Source: Faecalicatena orotica (lineage in GTDB: Bacteria > Bacillota > Clostridia > Lachnospirales > Lachnospiraceae). Taken from it: a stretch of DNA of 64,000 nucleotides. Of this stretch, positions 1 to 11,814 are shown piece by piece (positions within the stretch are counted from its first letter, which is position 1; each line of letters opens with the position of its first letter). The translations under genes were made by a program, and so were the position numbers. Where the stretch lies: the NCBI RefSeq assembly GCF_003149245.1, contig NZ_QGDL01000020.1, positions 31,234 to 95,233 on the forward strand, in the 5' to 3' direction. The notes beneath the pieces are model-generated. The model did no database searches. It saw only the letters and a program-made list of their open reading frames with translations, and was not told the DNA's origin.

Positions 1-1788
1 ATCCTCATTCAGGAGGATGGAACGTGTCTCCGAAAAAGCGGAAATGGCGGAGACTTCCATGTCCTTTTTTGAATAGATGAGATGAAACATCGAGTTGTAT
101 AATTCAAGGTTGTCTGTGGCCTCCAGTCGTGAGAATGTATGATCCTGACACTGCATTTCATTATTGAATACATAGACCGGCAGTATCTTTTCAATTCCCT
201 CCATCCCTTCCACCTGTCTGATGAAATCTTCATCCATTTCCCCGTCTGCAAATCCCTGAAGTTCAGCGCCATTGAATACATCTGTGATATAGGTATTGAC
301 AAAATTACCGACAACTGTAATTGCAATCACAGCGGAAATGCTGATGAACAAGAGAGTGATATTCTGGGTTATGTTTTTATTATCCCTCAAATTTCTGGCT
401 GCCAGCATCCCTTCATTCTTGAAGATAACCGTATACACTCGTTCCAGAACTTTTGACAATAAGTTTGTAACAAGCGGGATGACCATGATTGCCGCAGATA
501 TCAATCCGAGTAATGAAAAACCACCTGCGGGGTACAGGAATTTCCCTGAGGCAAGCCTTGGAAGTAACACAGAAACCACAAGAAGCGCGATACCGATGCC
601 GGCAGCGTGATGGTTTGGCATATGTTTTTCTTCCACCATTCCTAATACAACATCCTTAATTGGCAGCCGGCTGGCACGGCGTACCGGAATCCATGCACTG
701 AGTATGGAAACGATAACCGCCGTCCCGAAAGAAAGCAGGACTGCCGCAGGAGTAATAACAACAGGAATTTCGATGCCTGCTGACAAAGAATCGCCCATGC
801 CCCGTAAAATCAGTTTAAGGATAACTGTGCCGAGCAAGATACCAATGATACCACCGGTAAAGCCATATAAGGCACTTTCCAGCATTAATATACGGGTTAC
901 CGTTTTCTGTGTCGCCCCGATACTGCGAAATGTTCCAATGATTGGTAAACGGTCCAATGTAATGACCTTGTAGCTGCTGTAAATAATAAAAACACTCATC
1001 GTCAGGGCGAAGAAGCTGATGAGGAAGAACGGCATTGATTTCTGTCTGGCATCGGCTTCTATCTGCTCCTCATTCACGACCTTTGATACGCTAAGGGGGC
1101 GGCCGGAAAGCTCTTCAGTCAACGTGTCCGCCAATTCCCCGGCAGATACATCCCCGGCAGGTTCTATCAGAATTTCGCTGTATCCATTCTTTTTCTGTAA
1201 AATTTCTGCGAGTGTGGATTCCGGCAGCAGAGCCGTTGCACCTCTTGTATGTCTTAAAAAGACTGTATCGTAAGAAGCTATTTCGGCAACTTCGAACCGG
1301 GTGGGGACTCCGTTGATTTGAAGAATGACGGTATCCCCCTTTTCAATTCCATATTTAGAAGTAAAACGGTCAGGCAGGATAACCTTGTAACCCGTAAAAT
1401 TTTCGATGTCCCCGCCGCTGACCAGGCGGGGCTTATTTATCTGGTTCAGCAAAGAGAGGTCAGAAGCGATTAAATCAATGGTTTCATAATAACCATCCTC
1501 ATGGTACAGGGCACTGCCCTCCAGCATGCCGGCTTTTGCCTTAATAGAAGTTAATTCCGGGATATCATCTAAGCCGACCGTATCATCGGGGGACAGGGGA
1601 CTGACTGATATCGCGGCAGACCCGGCCATTCCGCGTGCCATTTTTTGCTGTGCATTTTCATAGGATGTACCGATTGAAAACGAAACAAACAAAAGTACTG
1701 CAGAAAGGACGATTGACAGAAGCATGACAATTGTCCGTGTTTTCCTTTCCTTAACATTTGTGAGAATATATTTCAAAATAATCTTCAA
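1..1788 (-). CDS. ABC transporter permease, FtsX/MacB type (partial, runs off window)
   Basis: The reading frame is open from a TTG at 1788 to the window edge (596 codons, C-terminus missing). GGAGG at 1796-1800 lies 7 nt before the TTG; no ATG fits. The N-terminus (KIILKYILTNVKERKTRT) and a first membrane helix are followed by a long extracytoplasmic domain. An FtsX block comes next (FALTMSVFIIYSSYKVITLDRLPIIGTFRSIGAT), then further helices and a second 'AARNLRDNKN' block. Known family: permeases exporting or sensing antimicrobial peptides, or moving lipoproteins. It lies downstream of a kinase/regulator pair on the same strand, which suggests the pair controls it. The ATPase partner must lie outside the window. 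The substrate cannot be told. Confidence 0.85.
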   Translation of the reverse strand, partial: MKIILKYILTNVKERKTRTIVMLLSIVLSAVLLFVSFSIGTSYENAQQKMARGMAGSAAISVSPLSPDDTVGLDDIPELTSIKAKAGMLEGSALYHEDGYYETIDLIASDLSLLNQINKPRLVSGGDIENFTGYKVILPDRFTSKYGIEKGDTVILQINGVPTRFEVAEIASYDTVFLRHTRGATALLPESTLAEILQKKNGYSEILIEPAGDVSAGELADTLTEELSGRPLSVSKVVNEEQIEADARQKSMPFFLISFFALTMSVFIIYSSYKVITLDRLPIIGTFRSIGATQKTVTRILMLESALYGFTGGIIGILLGTVILKLILRGMGDSLSAGIEIPVVITPAAVLLSFGTAVIVSILSAWIPVRRASRLPIKDVVLGMVEEKHMPNHHAAGIGIALLVVSVLLPRLASGKFLYPAGGFSLLGLISAAIMVIPLVTNLLSKVLERVYTVIFKNEGMLAARNLRDNKNITQNITLLFISISAVIAITVVGNFVNTYITDVFNGAELQGFADGEMDEDFIRQVEGMEGIEKILPVYVFNNEMQCQDHTFSRLEATDNLELYNSMFHLIYSKKDMEVSAISAFSETRSILLNED

Positions 1789-1967
1789 AGCTGTTCCTCC
1801 TTTCAATTTCTGTATTCTTGATGTTCAGTGAATGTAACAAAAAAGGTTAATAGCTATTACATAACATAATAAGCTATCAACCTTAATCTAACTTGCAGGC
1901 ATCCTTAATTAACCTTAATTCATGAAAATGCAATTACCCACCCGTATGCATCTGTGGGGTGCACTTC
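1789..1967 (-). promoter_or_regulatory. possible response-regulator operator and promoter upstream of the ABC permease
   Basis: The 179-bp gap between the kinase and the permease holds repeated TTAAGG/AAGGTT motifs. Two TAAGG units 10 bp apart (1901-1925, minus strand) are followed by an inverted pair AAGGTTAATAGCT...AGCTATCAACCTT (about 1842-1884). Tandem half-sites with helical spacing are typical of OmpR/PhoB-type regulators, and one is encoded just upstream. Binding is inferred. Confidence 0.4.
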
Positions 1968-3380
1968 TTATCCGTTTCCCAGATAAATTTTAAAATCAGT
2001 TCCGATTCCGAGTTCACTTTCGACCATGATACTGCCGCCCTGTGCCTCGATAATACTTCTTGTTATAGCAAGTCCCAAGCCTGTTCCTGCTGTCTTTTGT
2101 TCCGTGTTTGTCCCTCTGTAATACCGCTGGAAAAGCCGGTTGACTTCCTCAGGTTTTATACCATTTCCGTTATCAGAGACAATGATCTGCACCATGCTTC
2201 CGGCTTTTGCAATTCGTAAGGTAATCTCTGTATCTTCATTCCCGTGCGCAAAAGCATTCAGAATTAAATTTTGAAAGGCCCTTGTCATGAGCTTACTGTC
2301 GAAGAAAAGTGTAATTTCTTCCTCAGGACAGTCAAAATGAATTTCGCGGTTCTCATATTCAGGATTATTTAGAATATCGATCACCAGTTCCTTTAAAAAG
2401 CGGACAATATTCCTGTGCTCGTTCTGGATAGGAACCATGCCGCTGTCCAGCTGATAGGTCAGCTTTAGATCATTGATCAGCGACTCCATATAGGAAACAT
2501 TTTTTAGCATCACCTGAGAATATTTTTTTACCTGTTCTTCAGATATTATATCTTTTTCAGACAGCATCTCCGCATAGCCTTTTATAGGGGACAAGGGTGT
2601 CTTTAGATCATGTGTTATATTGGAAATCCATTCTTTACGCAAGTTTTCCGTTTCTTCCGCCACTTTATCACTTGCTTTGATTTCTGCATCCAAATGGTCC
2701 AGACTGTCAAAGAGATCACGGAAGGCACCCCTGTCTGCTGTTGGGATATAAGAACGTTGTGCAATATTCTGAATCGAGTGAGACAAGCGGCTAATGATGT
2801 TTGTGATCCGGAATCCGTAAATAAATCCGGCGATAAGTATGGTTAAAAACATAACACCTAAGCACAGGAAGAGGACTTGCTTCCCTGCTGTAAACCGGTC
2901 TCCGTTCATATACATCGTCACCTTTGCTATATTTACTGGAAAATGAACGATATAAGTGTAATCTTTTCCATTATGTTCCAGAGCGCCGACAAAGGATGTT
3001 GTCCCACTGTCGTTTATATGTCCTGTTTCACTTATCTCCAAGAGATCTCTGTAAGAATAAGAATCCCTGAAATCTTCAGGTTTCTGATAACTGACTATTT
3101 CCTGTCCGCTGTCATTGAGAATCTGTATTCCCGCATGATTTGACTGCAGCAGTTCCAACCCGGATTGTTTGATACGAGGTGTATTATCTGTAAAAACAAT
3201 CTGTTCCTGAAAACCCACGGTAAACTCTTTCGGGTAACTGCTCCTTTCAGCAGAACCGCCGGGAGTATGGACCGTGATTATGGATAACGAAAAGAGGGCT
3301 GCAAAAATAGTTACACATAGTAATGCTGTTAAAAAAATGAAATATATGTGCAGTGTCGAACGGTATCCAGATTTTCTCAT
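1968..3380 (-). CDS. sensor histidine kinase (two-component system)
   Basis: This 470-aa membrane kinase has a first membrane helix at residues 12-36, an extracytoplasmic sensor region and a second helix at about 168-190. A HAMP-like linker follows. The HisKA block is NITHDLKTPLSPI, with phosphoacceptor His257. The ATP-binding domain shows an N box (LILNAFAHGN), a G1 box (DNGNGI) and a G2 box (GTGLGLAITR). The ATG directly abuts the stop of the response regulator, with AAAGGA inside the end of that gene, so translation is probably coupled. The partner is the upstream OmpR-type regulator. The stimulus is unknown; cell-envelope stress is a guess based on the adjacent FtsX permease. Confidence 0.93.
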   Translation of the reverse strand: MRKSGYRSTLHIYFIFLTALLCVTIFAALFSLSIITVHTPGGSAERSSYPKEFTVGFQEQIVFTDNTPRIKQSGLELLQSNHAGIQILNDSGQEIVSYQKPEDFRDSYSYRDLLEISETGHINDSGTTSFVGALEHNGKDYTYIVHFPVNIAKVTMYMNGDRFTAGKQVLFLCLGVMFLTILIAGFIYGFRITNIISRLSHSIQNIAQRSYIPTADRGAFRDLFDSLDHLDAEIKASDKVAEETENLRKEWISNITHDLKTPLSPIKGYAEMLSEKDIISEEQVKKYSQVMLKNVSYMESLINDLKLTYQLDSGMVPIQNEHRNIVRFLKELVIDILNNPEYENREIHFDCPEEEITLFFDSKLMTRAFQNLILNAFAHGNEDTEITLRIAKAGSMVQIIVSDNGNGIKPEEVNRLFQRYYRGTNTEQKTAGTGLGLAITRSIIEAQGGSIMVESELGIGTDFKIYLGNG

Positions 3381-4085
3381 CTAATCAATCCTTTTCTTTA
3401 ATTTATATCCCAGACCCTTCACAGTAATAAGCTGCCGGGGATTGGAAGGGGAGTCCTCAATTTTTTCACGAAGGTGCCGTATATGGACCATAATCGTGTT
3501 ATCACAAATGACGCTGTACTCACCCCACACATGTTCGTATAAATGTTCTTTGCTTATAATCTTATCCGCATTTTCCATGAAGTAAGACAGAAGCAGAAAT
3601 TCGCGCCCAGTCAGGCTGATTTCATTTCCGTCCTTATAAATGCGGCAGCTCTCTTTATCTAGCGAAAGGGGGCCGGCAGTAATCATGCTTTTTTCAAGCG
3701 GCTGAAAATCGGTATGGTACTGCTGGCGTCTAAGCTGTGCTTTAATCCGGAATACAATTTCACGCGGGCTGAAAGGCTTCGTAATATAATCATCACCGCC
3801 GCTCGACAGGCCAAGGATTTTATCAACATCCTCATTTTTTGAAGAAAGAAAAAGGATCGAGCAGATAGAAAATTCACGGATTTTTCTGCACACATCTATG
3901 CCGTTGCTATCTGGCAGCATAATATCCAAAACCACGATATCCGGCTCAAATTCTTTGCATAATTGTAAGGCCTCCATACCGGTATAAGCCTTTTTAATAA
4001 ACCGGAACCCATCCTGCCGCAGAACCTCTTCCATTAAATCCACGATATCCTTCTCATCATCTACCAATAATATTTTACCGTCCAT
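3381..4085 (-). CDS. OmpR/PhoB-family response regulator
   Basis: This 234-aa DNA-binding regulator has an N-terminal receiver domain with acidic pocket VDDEKD, phosphoacceptor Asp54 in VVLDIMLP, and the conserved Lys in YITKPFSP. The C-terminal winged helix (ISLTGREFLLLSYFMENADKIIS, then VHIRHLREKI) is of the Trans_reg_C type. An in-frame GTG lies 9 nt upstream but falls inside the ribosome binding site AAGGAA, so the ATG at 4085 is preferred. It is the first gene of an operon with the histidine kinase, and probably regulates the downstream ABC permease through the repeat-rich gap there. Confidence 0.93.
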   Translation of the reverse strand: MDGKILLVDDEKDIVDLMEEVLRQDGFRFIKKAYTGMEALQLCKEFEPDIVVLDIMLPDSNGIDVCRKIREFSICSILFLSSKNEDVDKILGLSSGGDDYITKPFSPREIVFRIKAQLRRQQYHTDFQPLEKSMITAGPLSLDKESCRIYKDGNEISLTGREFLLLSYFMENADKIISKEHLYEHVWGEYSVICDNTIMVHIRHLREKIEDSPSNPRQLITVKGLGYKLKKRID

Positions 4086-4218
4086 ATTAACCACTTCCTT
4101 CCCCGCTATTGCCCTGTGATTTAGAAACTTCTCTGATGTTCATTATATTTCGGGAGGGCACGATATACAAGAAGAGATTTACTGATGGATTATTTCTTTT
4201 AACATTATTTTTGAACTA

Positions 4219-4246
4219 TTGAATTAAAAATTGAAAGTGATATAGT
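4219..4246 (+). promoter_or_regulatory. weak candidate promoter for the CPBP protease gene
   Basis: TTGAAT at 4219-4224 and TATAGT at 4241-4246 are separated by 16 bp in an A+T-rich gap. They lie about 85 bp before the CPBP start codon. Confidence 0.3.
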
Positions 4247-4329
4247 TAAAATATGGAAATAAGGGGAATTGGGAGTAAAGGAAGGAGAGTATAATATTCA
4301 GCTTCTACAAATATTATACAAGGAATCGA

Positions 4330-5259
4330 ATGAGGGCAGGTAATTCTAAAAAGGCAGAGATTGCAATTTTTTTTGCAATTTCGTATGGATGTTCCTTAAT
4401 TTTTGGCATCATTATTTATTTGGGGATATATGAAGAAGTTTATAACATATCTCTATTTATGATGTTAACGCCTGCGGCTGGTGTCGCTTTAGCAAAAATA
4501 CGAAGCAGTAATAATGAAAAGGGAATAAAACAAATACATAAAATAATAATAGTCGCTTTTTGTGTGTCTCTTTTCGCATTGTTGTTTAGGATTACAGGCG
4601 TTATAGGTGAACCCCTGCTAAAGATATTCATAATAGTAGGCAATGATATCTTGAGTTTAATTATCCTTTTATATGCATGGATGTCCTGTCCACGGCTGGA
4701 TCCTTCTAAAAATATTAAAGTTGGAGCAAAATATATATTAATATATACAGTTATTATGTTTATTATAGTTATATGTATGAGTTTTAAAGGAATAACATTT
4801 TATACATTTTTTGCTCCTTTTGCATCTATTGTTCATTTTCCATTACAGTGTATTTTAACATTTGGGGAAGAATATGGATGGCGGGGGTATCTCCAGCCAT
4901 TATTACAAAGAAGATTCGGAAAACGGCTGGGTGTTATTTTTGTTGGTGTACTCTGGCAAATATGGCATATACCATTTTACTTTCCAATTGATAATTGGAA
5001 CTGGACGGTACAGTTCGCCAGGTTTATTTATTTGCCTGCCCTTTCAGTTGCGTTTGGTTATGTGTATATGAAAACTAAAAATATATGGATTATATCATTT
5101 ATGCATTTTATGACTAATATAATTCTGACATTCCTTCCGGATTATAAAGATACACATTATTTGCCTTGTATAATGATCCTTTCATGTATTTGTTTTTCAT
5201 TACTTTTTACTAAGACATACCAAGCTGGTGTGAAAGACGTATATGGGCGCATATCATAA
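4330..5259 (+). CDS. CPBP-family intramembrane glutamic endopeptidase
   Basis: This 309-aa protein has about eight hydrophobic segments and the three CPBP (CAAX protease/bacteriocin-processing) motifs: EEYGWR at residues 180-185, WQIWHIPFYF with His213, and SFMHFMTN with His259. Known family: membrane proteases, sometimes bacteriocin self-immunity proteins or processing enzymes. No bacteriocin gene is visible nearby. The gene is clearly more A+T-rich than its neighbours, as seen in its many ATA and AAA codons, which hints at transfer. It is monocistronic, diverging from the two-component operon and ending in a strong hairpin terminator. AAGGA lies 5-6 nt before the ATG, a weak ribosome binding site. 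Confidence 0.85.
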   Translation: MRAGNSKKAEIAIFFAISYGCSLIFGIIIYLGIYEEVYNISLFMMLTPAAGVALAKIRSSNNEKGIKQIHKIIIVAFCVSLFALLFRITGVIGEPLLKIFIIVGNDILSLIILLYAWMSCPRLDPSKNIKVGAKYILIYTVIMFIIVICMSFKGITFYTFFAPFASIVHFPLQCILTFGEEYGWRGYLQPLLQRRFGKRLGVIFVGVLWQIWHIPFYFPIDNWNWTVQFARFIYLPALSVAFGYVYMKTKNIWIISFMHFMTNIILTFLPDYKDTHYLPCIMILSCICFSLLFTKTYQAGVKDVYGRIS

Positions 5260-5299
5260 AAATTCCGGAAATGAAGATTCTATCATTTCCGGAATTTTT
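5259..5299. terminator. bidirectional intrinsic terminator
   Basis: A 16-bp near-perfect stem (AAAATTCCGGAAATGA / TCATTTCCGGAATTTT, loop AGATTCTA) is flanked by A and T runs. It serves the CPBP gene and possibly the convergent DUF4474 gene. Confidence 0.9.
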
Positions 5300-5332
5300 C
5301 TATCCTAAAGAAACTTAGGTTTTTTCTGCGGT

Positions 5333-6658
5333 CTATTCAAAATCATCATTTCTGTCAGAATAGGATTCTGTCTCTTCCGATTGGTATCCATACTGTGAAT
5401 CTCTCATCTGCCTGTTGTTTCTGCAGGGACTGCACTGCATCTGGTTTCGCTGCTCCATATTGCAGGAATTATAATTTCCCTGACGACACGGATTGCACTG
5501 TGGTGGACAACTGGGCCTTGGCGGGCAAGGCGTGCATGGATTCGGACTGCACGGCGGGCAGTTACAAGGCGGCGGACAGTGCGGCTTCGGCGGACATGGA
5601 GGTTCGGGCCGGCAAGGAGGTTCAGGCGGACACGGAGGCTCCGGGCGGCAGGGGGGTTCAGGCGGGCACGGTGGTATCGGAGGCTTAGGTGGCGGGCATG
5701 GCGGTACTGGCGGAACCGGGTGCGGTGGTTTCCCGCCCAGCCAGTCTTTGATCCACTCGAAGGCCTCATATATTCCCCTTGCATAAAGTGAGTCGATGAA
5801 TAATTTATAAAGCTCCGGGGCCATTGCCTTTGCGTATTCCAGTTTATCAAGGGTATCACTGTATTTTCCTGTTGCAAATTCGTAGAGTTTACAGTTGTTG
5901 TGATTTGTCTGCTGTACAAGAGCTGCACTTACCTTATTGCGGGATTCAGCCTGAGGGGAATGCGGTGTCGTATAATGAATACAAACGGTGTTCCTTCTGA
6001 TTGAATATTCCTTTTTGCGGTAACCGATATCTACGAGTGATTCCACAAAGGCATTTCTCATGCCGCGGTCAGGGAAGCTGATTCTGGCATCCATCGTCAG
6101 CATGTCAGTATGGGAAAACTGTCCGAGTTTAAAACCTGTGAGCCACCAGTGAACAGCACTTCTCTTTAAAATAACCCTGCCGTTTCTGCGGAGCACAAAC
6201 GACATCTTCAGCATCTCTTCATTACTAATGTTTTCGTAAAATGTTCCTCTGAATTTATCGGAATCGATATCGTTTCTTTCCGTGTTATAGATTCCTATTT
6301 CACCGCCGGTCGTGATACCATACTGGCCCTTCCAGAGTTCAATCAGCCAGCGTTTGCCGGCATAGCTAAAGGTAACTGGTTCACAATCCATGATCATATT
6401 GAACAGCGGTGCGGCTTCATCATAAAGGCGGCAGTAACCGACTTCTCTCTGCCAGCAGTCCATAAGAGAATAGAAATAATCACCTTTTAATTCATAGGCA
6501 AACCCGGTTTCTTCGAGATCGGCGTTTAATTCATTTTGCTGGCTCTGTTTATTGCCAGAGGGACGAAAACGACGGCTTCGGACCTGCCATACGATACAGA
6601 ATGCAAGGACTGCGATCACTAGGACTACAGCCGCAATGATTATATAAACTGTAAGCAT
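5333..6658 (-). CDS. membrane-anchored DUF4474 protein with Pro/Cys-rich C-terminal tail
   Basis: This 441-aa protein has one N-terminal membrane helix (residues 3-25) and a basic stop-transfer stretch. A block at about 50-215 (GFAYELKGDYFYSLMDCWQ, GYCRLYDEAAPLFNMIMDCEP, WLIELWKGQYGITTGGEIG) matches my memory of DUF4474, a Clostridia family of unknown function. Residues about 310-400 are extreme low complexity: repeated PPCPPEPPC / CRPEPPCPPE units with some 20 cysteines, then a polar acidic end. The tail resembles spore-coat or cell-wall Pro/Cys-rich segments, which is only an analogy. The gene is monocistronic; AAAGG precedes the ATG. The G+C-rich tail creates long spurious reading frames on the other strand. 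Confidence 0.8.
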   Translation of the reverse strand: MLTVYIIIAAVVLVIAVLAFCIVWQVRSRRFRPSGNKQSQQNELNADLEETGFAYELKGDYFYSLMDCWQREVGYCRLYDEAAPLFNMIMDCEPVTFSYAGKRWLIELWKGQYGITTGGEIGIYNTERNDIDSDKFRGTFYENISNEEMLKMSFVLRRNGRVILKRSAVHWWLTGFKLGQFSHTDMLTMDARISFPDRGMRNAFVESLVDIGYRKKEYSIRRNTVCIHYTTPHSPQAESRNKVSAALVQQTNHNNCKLYEFATGKYSDTLDKLEYAKAMAPELYKLFIDSLYARGIYEAFEWIKDWLGGKPPHPVPPVPPCPPPKPPIPPCPPEPPCRPEPPCPPEPPCRPEPPCPPKPHCPPPCNCPPCSPNPCTPCPPRPSCPPQCNPCRQGNYNSCNMEQRNQMQCSPCRNNRQMRDSQYGYQSEETESYSDRNDDFE

Positions 6659-6795
6659 AATGTTTTGACCTTTCTTTCATTATTAATATATTTTATTCTG
6701 CCGCTGCCTTTTCGTGACAGAAGGCAGATTGAACAAAAATACAGTAGAAAATTTATGAAAAACAGAGAAAGTTCATCCAGCTGATGAGCAGGAGA

Positions 6796-6824
6796 TTGAC
6801 TTCTCACAAAAGCTGTGCTATGCT
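6796..6824 (+). promoter_or_regulatory. promoter of the beta-glucoside operon
   Basis: TTGACT at 6796-6801 and TATGCT at 6819-6824 are separated by 17 bp. The expected start near 6831 places the antiterminator RNA site at the very 5' end of the transcript. Confidence 0.75.
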
Positions 6825-6837
6825 CTGTTTTGTAAAT

Positions 6838-6870
6838 GGGATGGTGATTGCGTAAGCAAGCTAAACCTAT
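6838..6870 (+). promoter_or_regulatory. ribonucleic antiterminator (RAT) for the LicT/BglG-type protein
   Basis: GGGATGGTGATTGC...GCAAGCTAAACCT has the GG-loop-stem-loop-ACC layout of LicT/SacY target RNAs. Its 3' half (AAACCTATATG) is also the 5' arm of the terminator that follows, so the two folds exclude each other. Confidence 0.85.
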
Positions 6871-6931
6871 ATGTAGAGATAATTTTGGACGCAGGAGTTT
6901 CCAGATTTATTTGTGCATATAGGTTTTTTTA
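6863..6931 (+). terminator. conditional terminator overlapping the RAT
   Basis: AACCTATATG at 6864-6873 pairs with CATATAGGTT at 6915-6924, followed by a run of seven or more T. This is the classic BglG-family attenuator ahead of the antiterminator gene. Confidence 0.85.
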
Positions 6932-7055
6932 TTTCATAGGAAAGTACATCCTATGAAATAAAAAGCCTTCCGGGGGATGCGCACTGCGGCGTATAAGGTA
7001 GATGTCGCAGAGCGAGCGCCGCCGGCGCGAGTTTCGCAAGCGAAACTCTATTTTA
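6931..7055. repeat. hairpin-rich intergenic repeat element in the operon leader
   Basis: Between the conditional terminator and the antiterminator gene lie an 11-bp hairpin ATTTCATAGGA/TCCTATGAAAT (6931-6959), a G+C-rich stretch, and a palindrome GAGTTTCGC/GCGAAACTC (about 7028-7048). The segment beginning TTTCATAGGAAAGT recurs at 62729. It is therefore probably a dispersed element, not operon-specific control. Confidence 0.5.
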
Positions 7056-7075
7056 TTTTCAGGGGGTAACAGAGA

Positions 7076-7921
7076 ATGAAAATCTTTAAGACTTTGAATA
7101 ATAATGTTGCAGTTGTACTGGATGAGCAGGGCCAGGAAAAGATTGTGATGGGGAAAGGAATCTGTTTCAAGAAAAAGACAGGTGACGATATTCCGAAAGA
7201 AGTGATTGACAAGACCTTTTTTCTATCGGAATCCGAAGCAAACAATAAATTTCAGGTTCTGATTCAGGATGTTCCGATGGAGCATATTGCCATCGGCGAA
7301 GAGATCATTACGGAGGCAAAGCTGCGGCTGGGAAACAAGCTGAACGATATGATCTATATTTCCCTGATCGACCACGTCCATACGTCTATTGTACGTTTTC
7401 TGGAGGGCGTGACAGTGAAGAATGTGTTACTCTGGGATATCCGACGTTTCTATAAGGACGAATTCCAGACAGGGCTGTGGGCGCTGGACCTGATCGAGGA
7501 GAAATGCAAGGTAAGGCTACCGGAGGATGAGGCCGGGTTCATTGCCCTCCATCTTGCGAATGCGCAGATGAATGAAGAGAAGATGCATAACATGTATGAG
7601 ATTACCAGAATCATGCAGGAAGTCGTGAATATTGTAAAATATTTCTTCCACATTGAGTTCGATGAAGATGACGTCTATTATTACCGGTTTATTACACATC
7701 TGAAATTCTTTGCAAAACGGCTTACGGAACATAAAACATACGAAGAAGATGACAGCGATGGCCTGTGGGAAATTATCAAAGAGAAGTATCCGGATGCATA
7801 CCGGTGTGTAGAGAAGATCACAACGTTTATTCAGAAAAAATACGAATATCATTTATCAAGGGAAGAACAGCTGTATCTTACAATTCATATAGAAAGAGTG
7901 ATTAATAAAACCTGCAGGTAA
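7076..7921 (+). CDS. licT: BglG/LicT-family transcription antiterminator
   Basis: This 281-aa RNA-binding antiterminator begins with the CAT domain (residues 1-58; MKIFKTLNNNVAVVLDEQG, VMGKGICFKKKTGD). Two PRD domains follow, with PTS-phosphorylatable histidines His100, His102 and His159 in PRD1 and His208 and His271 in PRD2. Known role: when the beta-glucoside is present, EII stops phosphorylating PRD1, and the dimer binds the RAT and blocks the terminator. Both the RAT and the terminator lie just upstream, so the protein controls its own operon. The PTS permease and glycosidase genes follow. AGGGGG lies about 10 nt before the ATG. The symbol is by family resemblance. Confidence 0.92.
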   Translation: MKIFKTLNNNVAVVLDEQGQEKIVMGKGICFKKKTGDDIPKEVIDKTFFLSESEANNKFQVLIQDVPMEHIAIGEEIITEAKLRLGNKLNDMIYISLIDHVHTSIVRFLEGVTVKNVLLWDIRRFYKDEFQTGLWALDLIEEKCKVRLPEDEAGFIALHLANAQMNEEKMHNMYEITRIMQEVVNIVKYFFHIEFDEDDVYYYRFITHLKFFAKRLTEHKTYEEDDSDGLWEIIKEKYPDAYRCVEKITTFIQKKYEYHLSREEQLYLTIHIERVINKTCR

Positions 7922-7954
7922 TGAAAACCTGCTGCATAGATACCATGTATGCCA

Positions 7955-11436
<3,482 letters not shown>

Positions 11437-11458
11437 AGTAAGAATGGAAATCAGTGGG

Positions 11459-11498
11459 AGACTGGTGGCAGATAAAGAGCCACCGGTCTTCTTTTTTT
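11459..11498 (+). terminator. intrinsic terminator of the beta-glucoside operon
   Basis: An 11-bp stem (AGACTGGTGGC / GCCACCGGTCT) with a 9-nt loop is followed by TTCTTTTTTT. Confidence 0.9.
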
Positions 11499-11499
11499 A

Positions 11500-11752
11500 A
11501 TAAAACGAATGTATGTACGAGGGGGGAGGCCGGATTTTGGGACTGGGTATTTGTTAAAGTTTATTTATGAACAGAAGCGACGGGAACTTACATAGCCGGG
11601 CGGATATACTCTAAAGTTTCGAAAAATTTTAAAGTAAAAGTACGGTTTATTACAAATTCCAAAGTTATTTGTGAGGTCATAAGCGGAATGAAAGTAAAAG
11701 AAAAAGTGGAACCTGTAAAGCAGGAAAGGGAGTAAAATTCTGGGGTTTACGG
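11500..11752. other. intergenic gap with no recognised gene
   Basis: About 250 bp of mostly A+T-rich sequence lie between the bgl terminator and the CRISPR-Cas promoter. I see no convincing reading frame, RNA gene or repeat in it. Confidence 0.5.
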
Positions 11753-11781
11753 TTGTTCTGACATTTGCAGTGACTTATAAT
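11753..11781 (+). promoter_or_regulatory. candidate promoter of the CRISPR-Cas operon
   Basis: TTGTTC at 11753-11758 and a consensus TATAAT at 11776-11781 are separated by 17 bp, about 33 bp before the WYL regulator start. Confidence 0.6.
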
Positions 11782-11814
11782 TGACTTAGACGAATGTGTG
11801 AAGGAGCGAGGAAT

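Noticed and set aside
5404..5928. 174-codon minus-strand frame and several plus frames over the Pro/Cys-rich tail
   Set aside because: They arise from low-complexity G+C-rich repeats in the tail of the DUF4474 gene; the real frame is continuous with the conserved domain.
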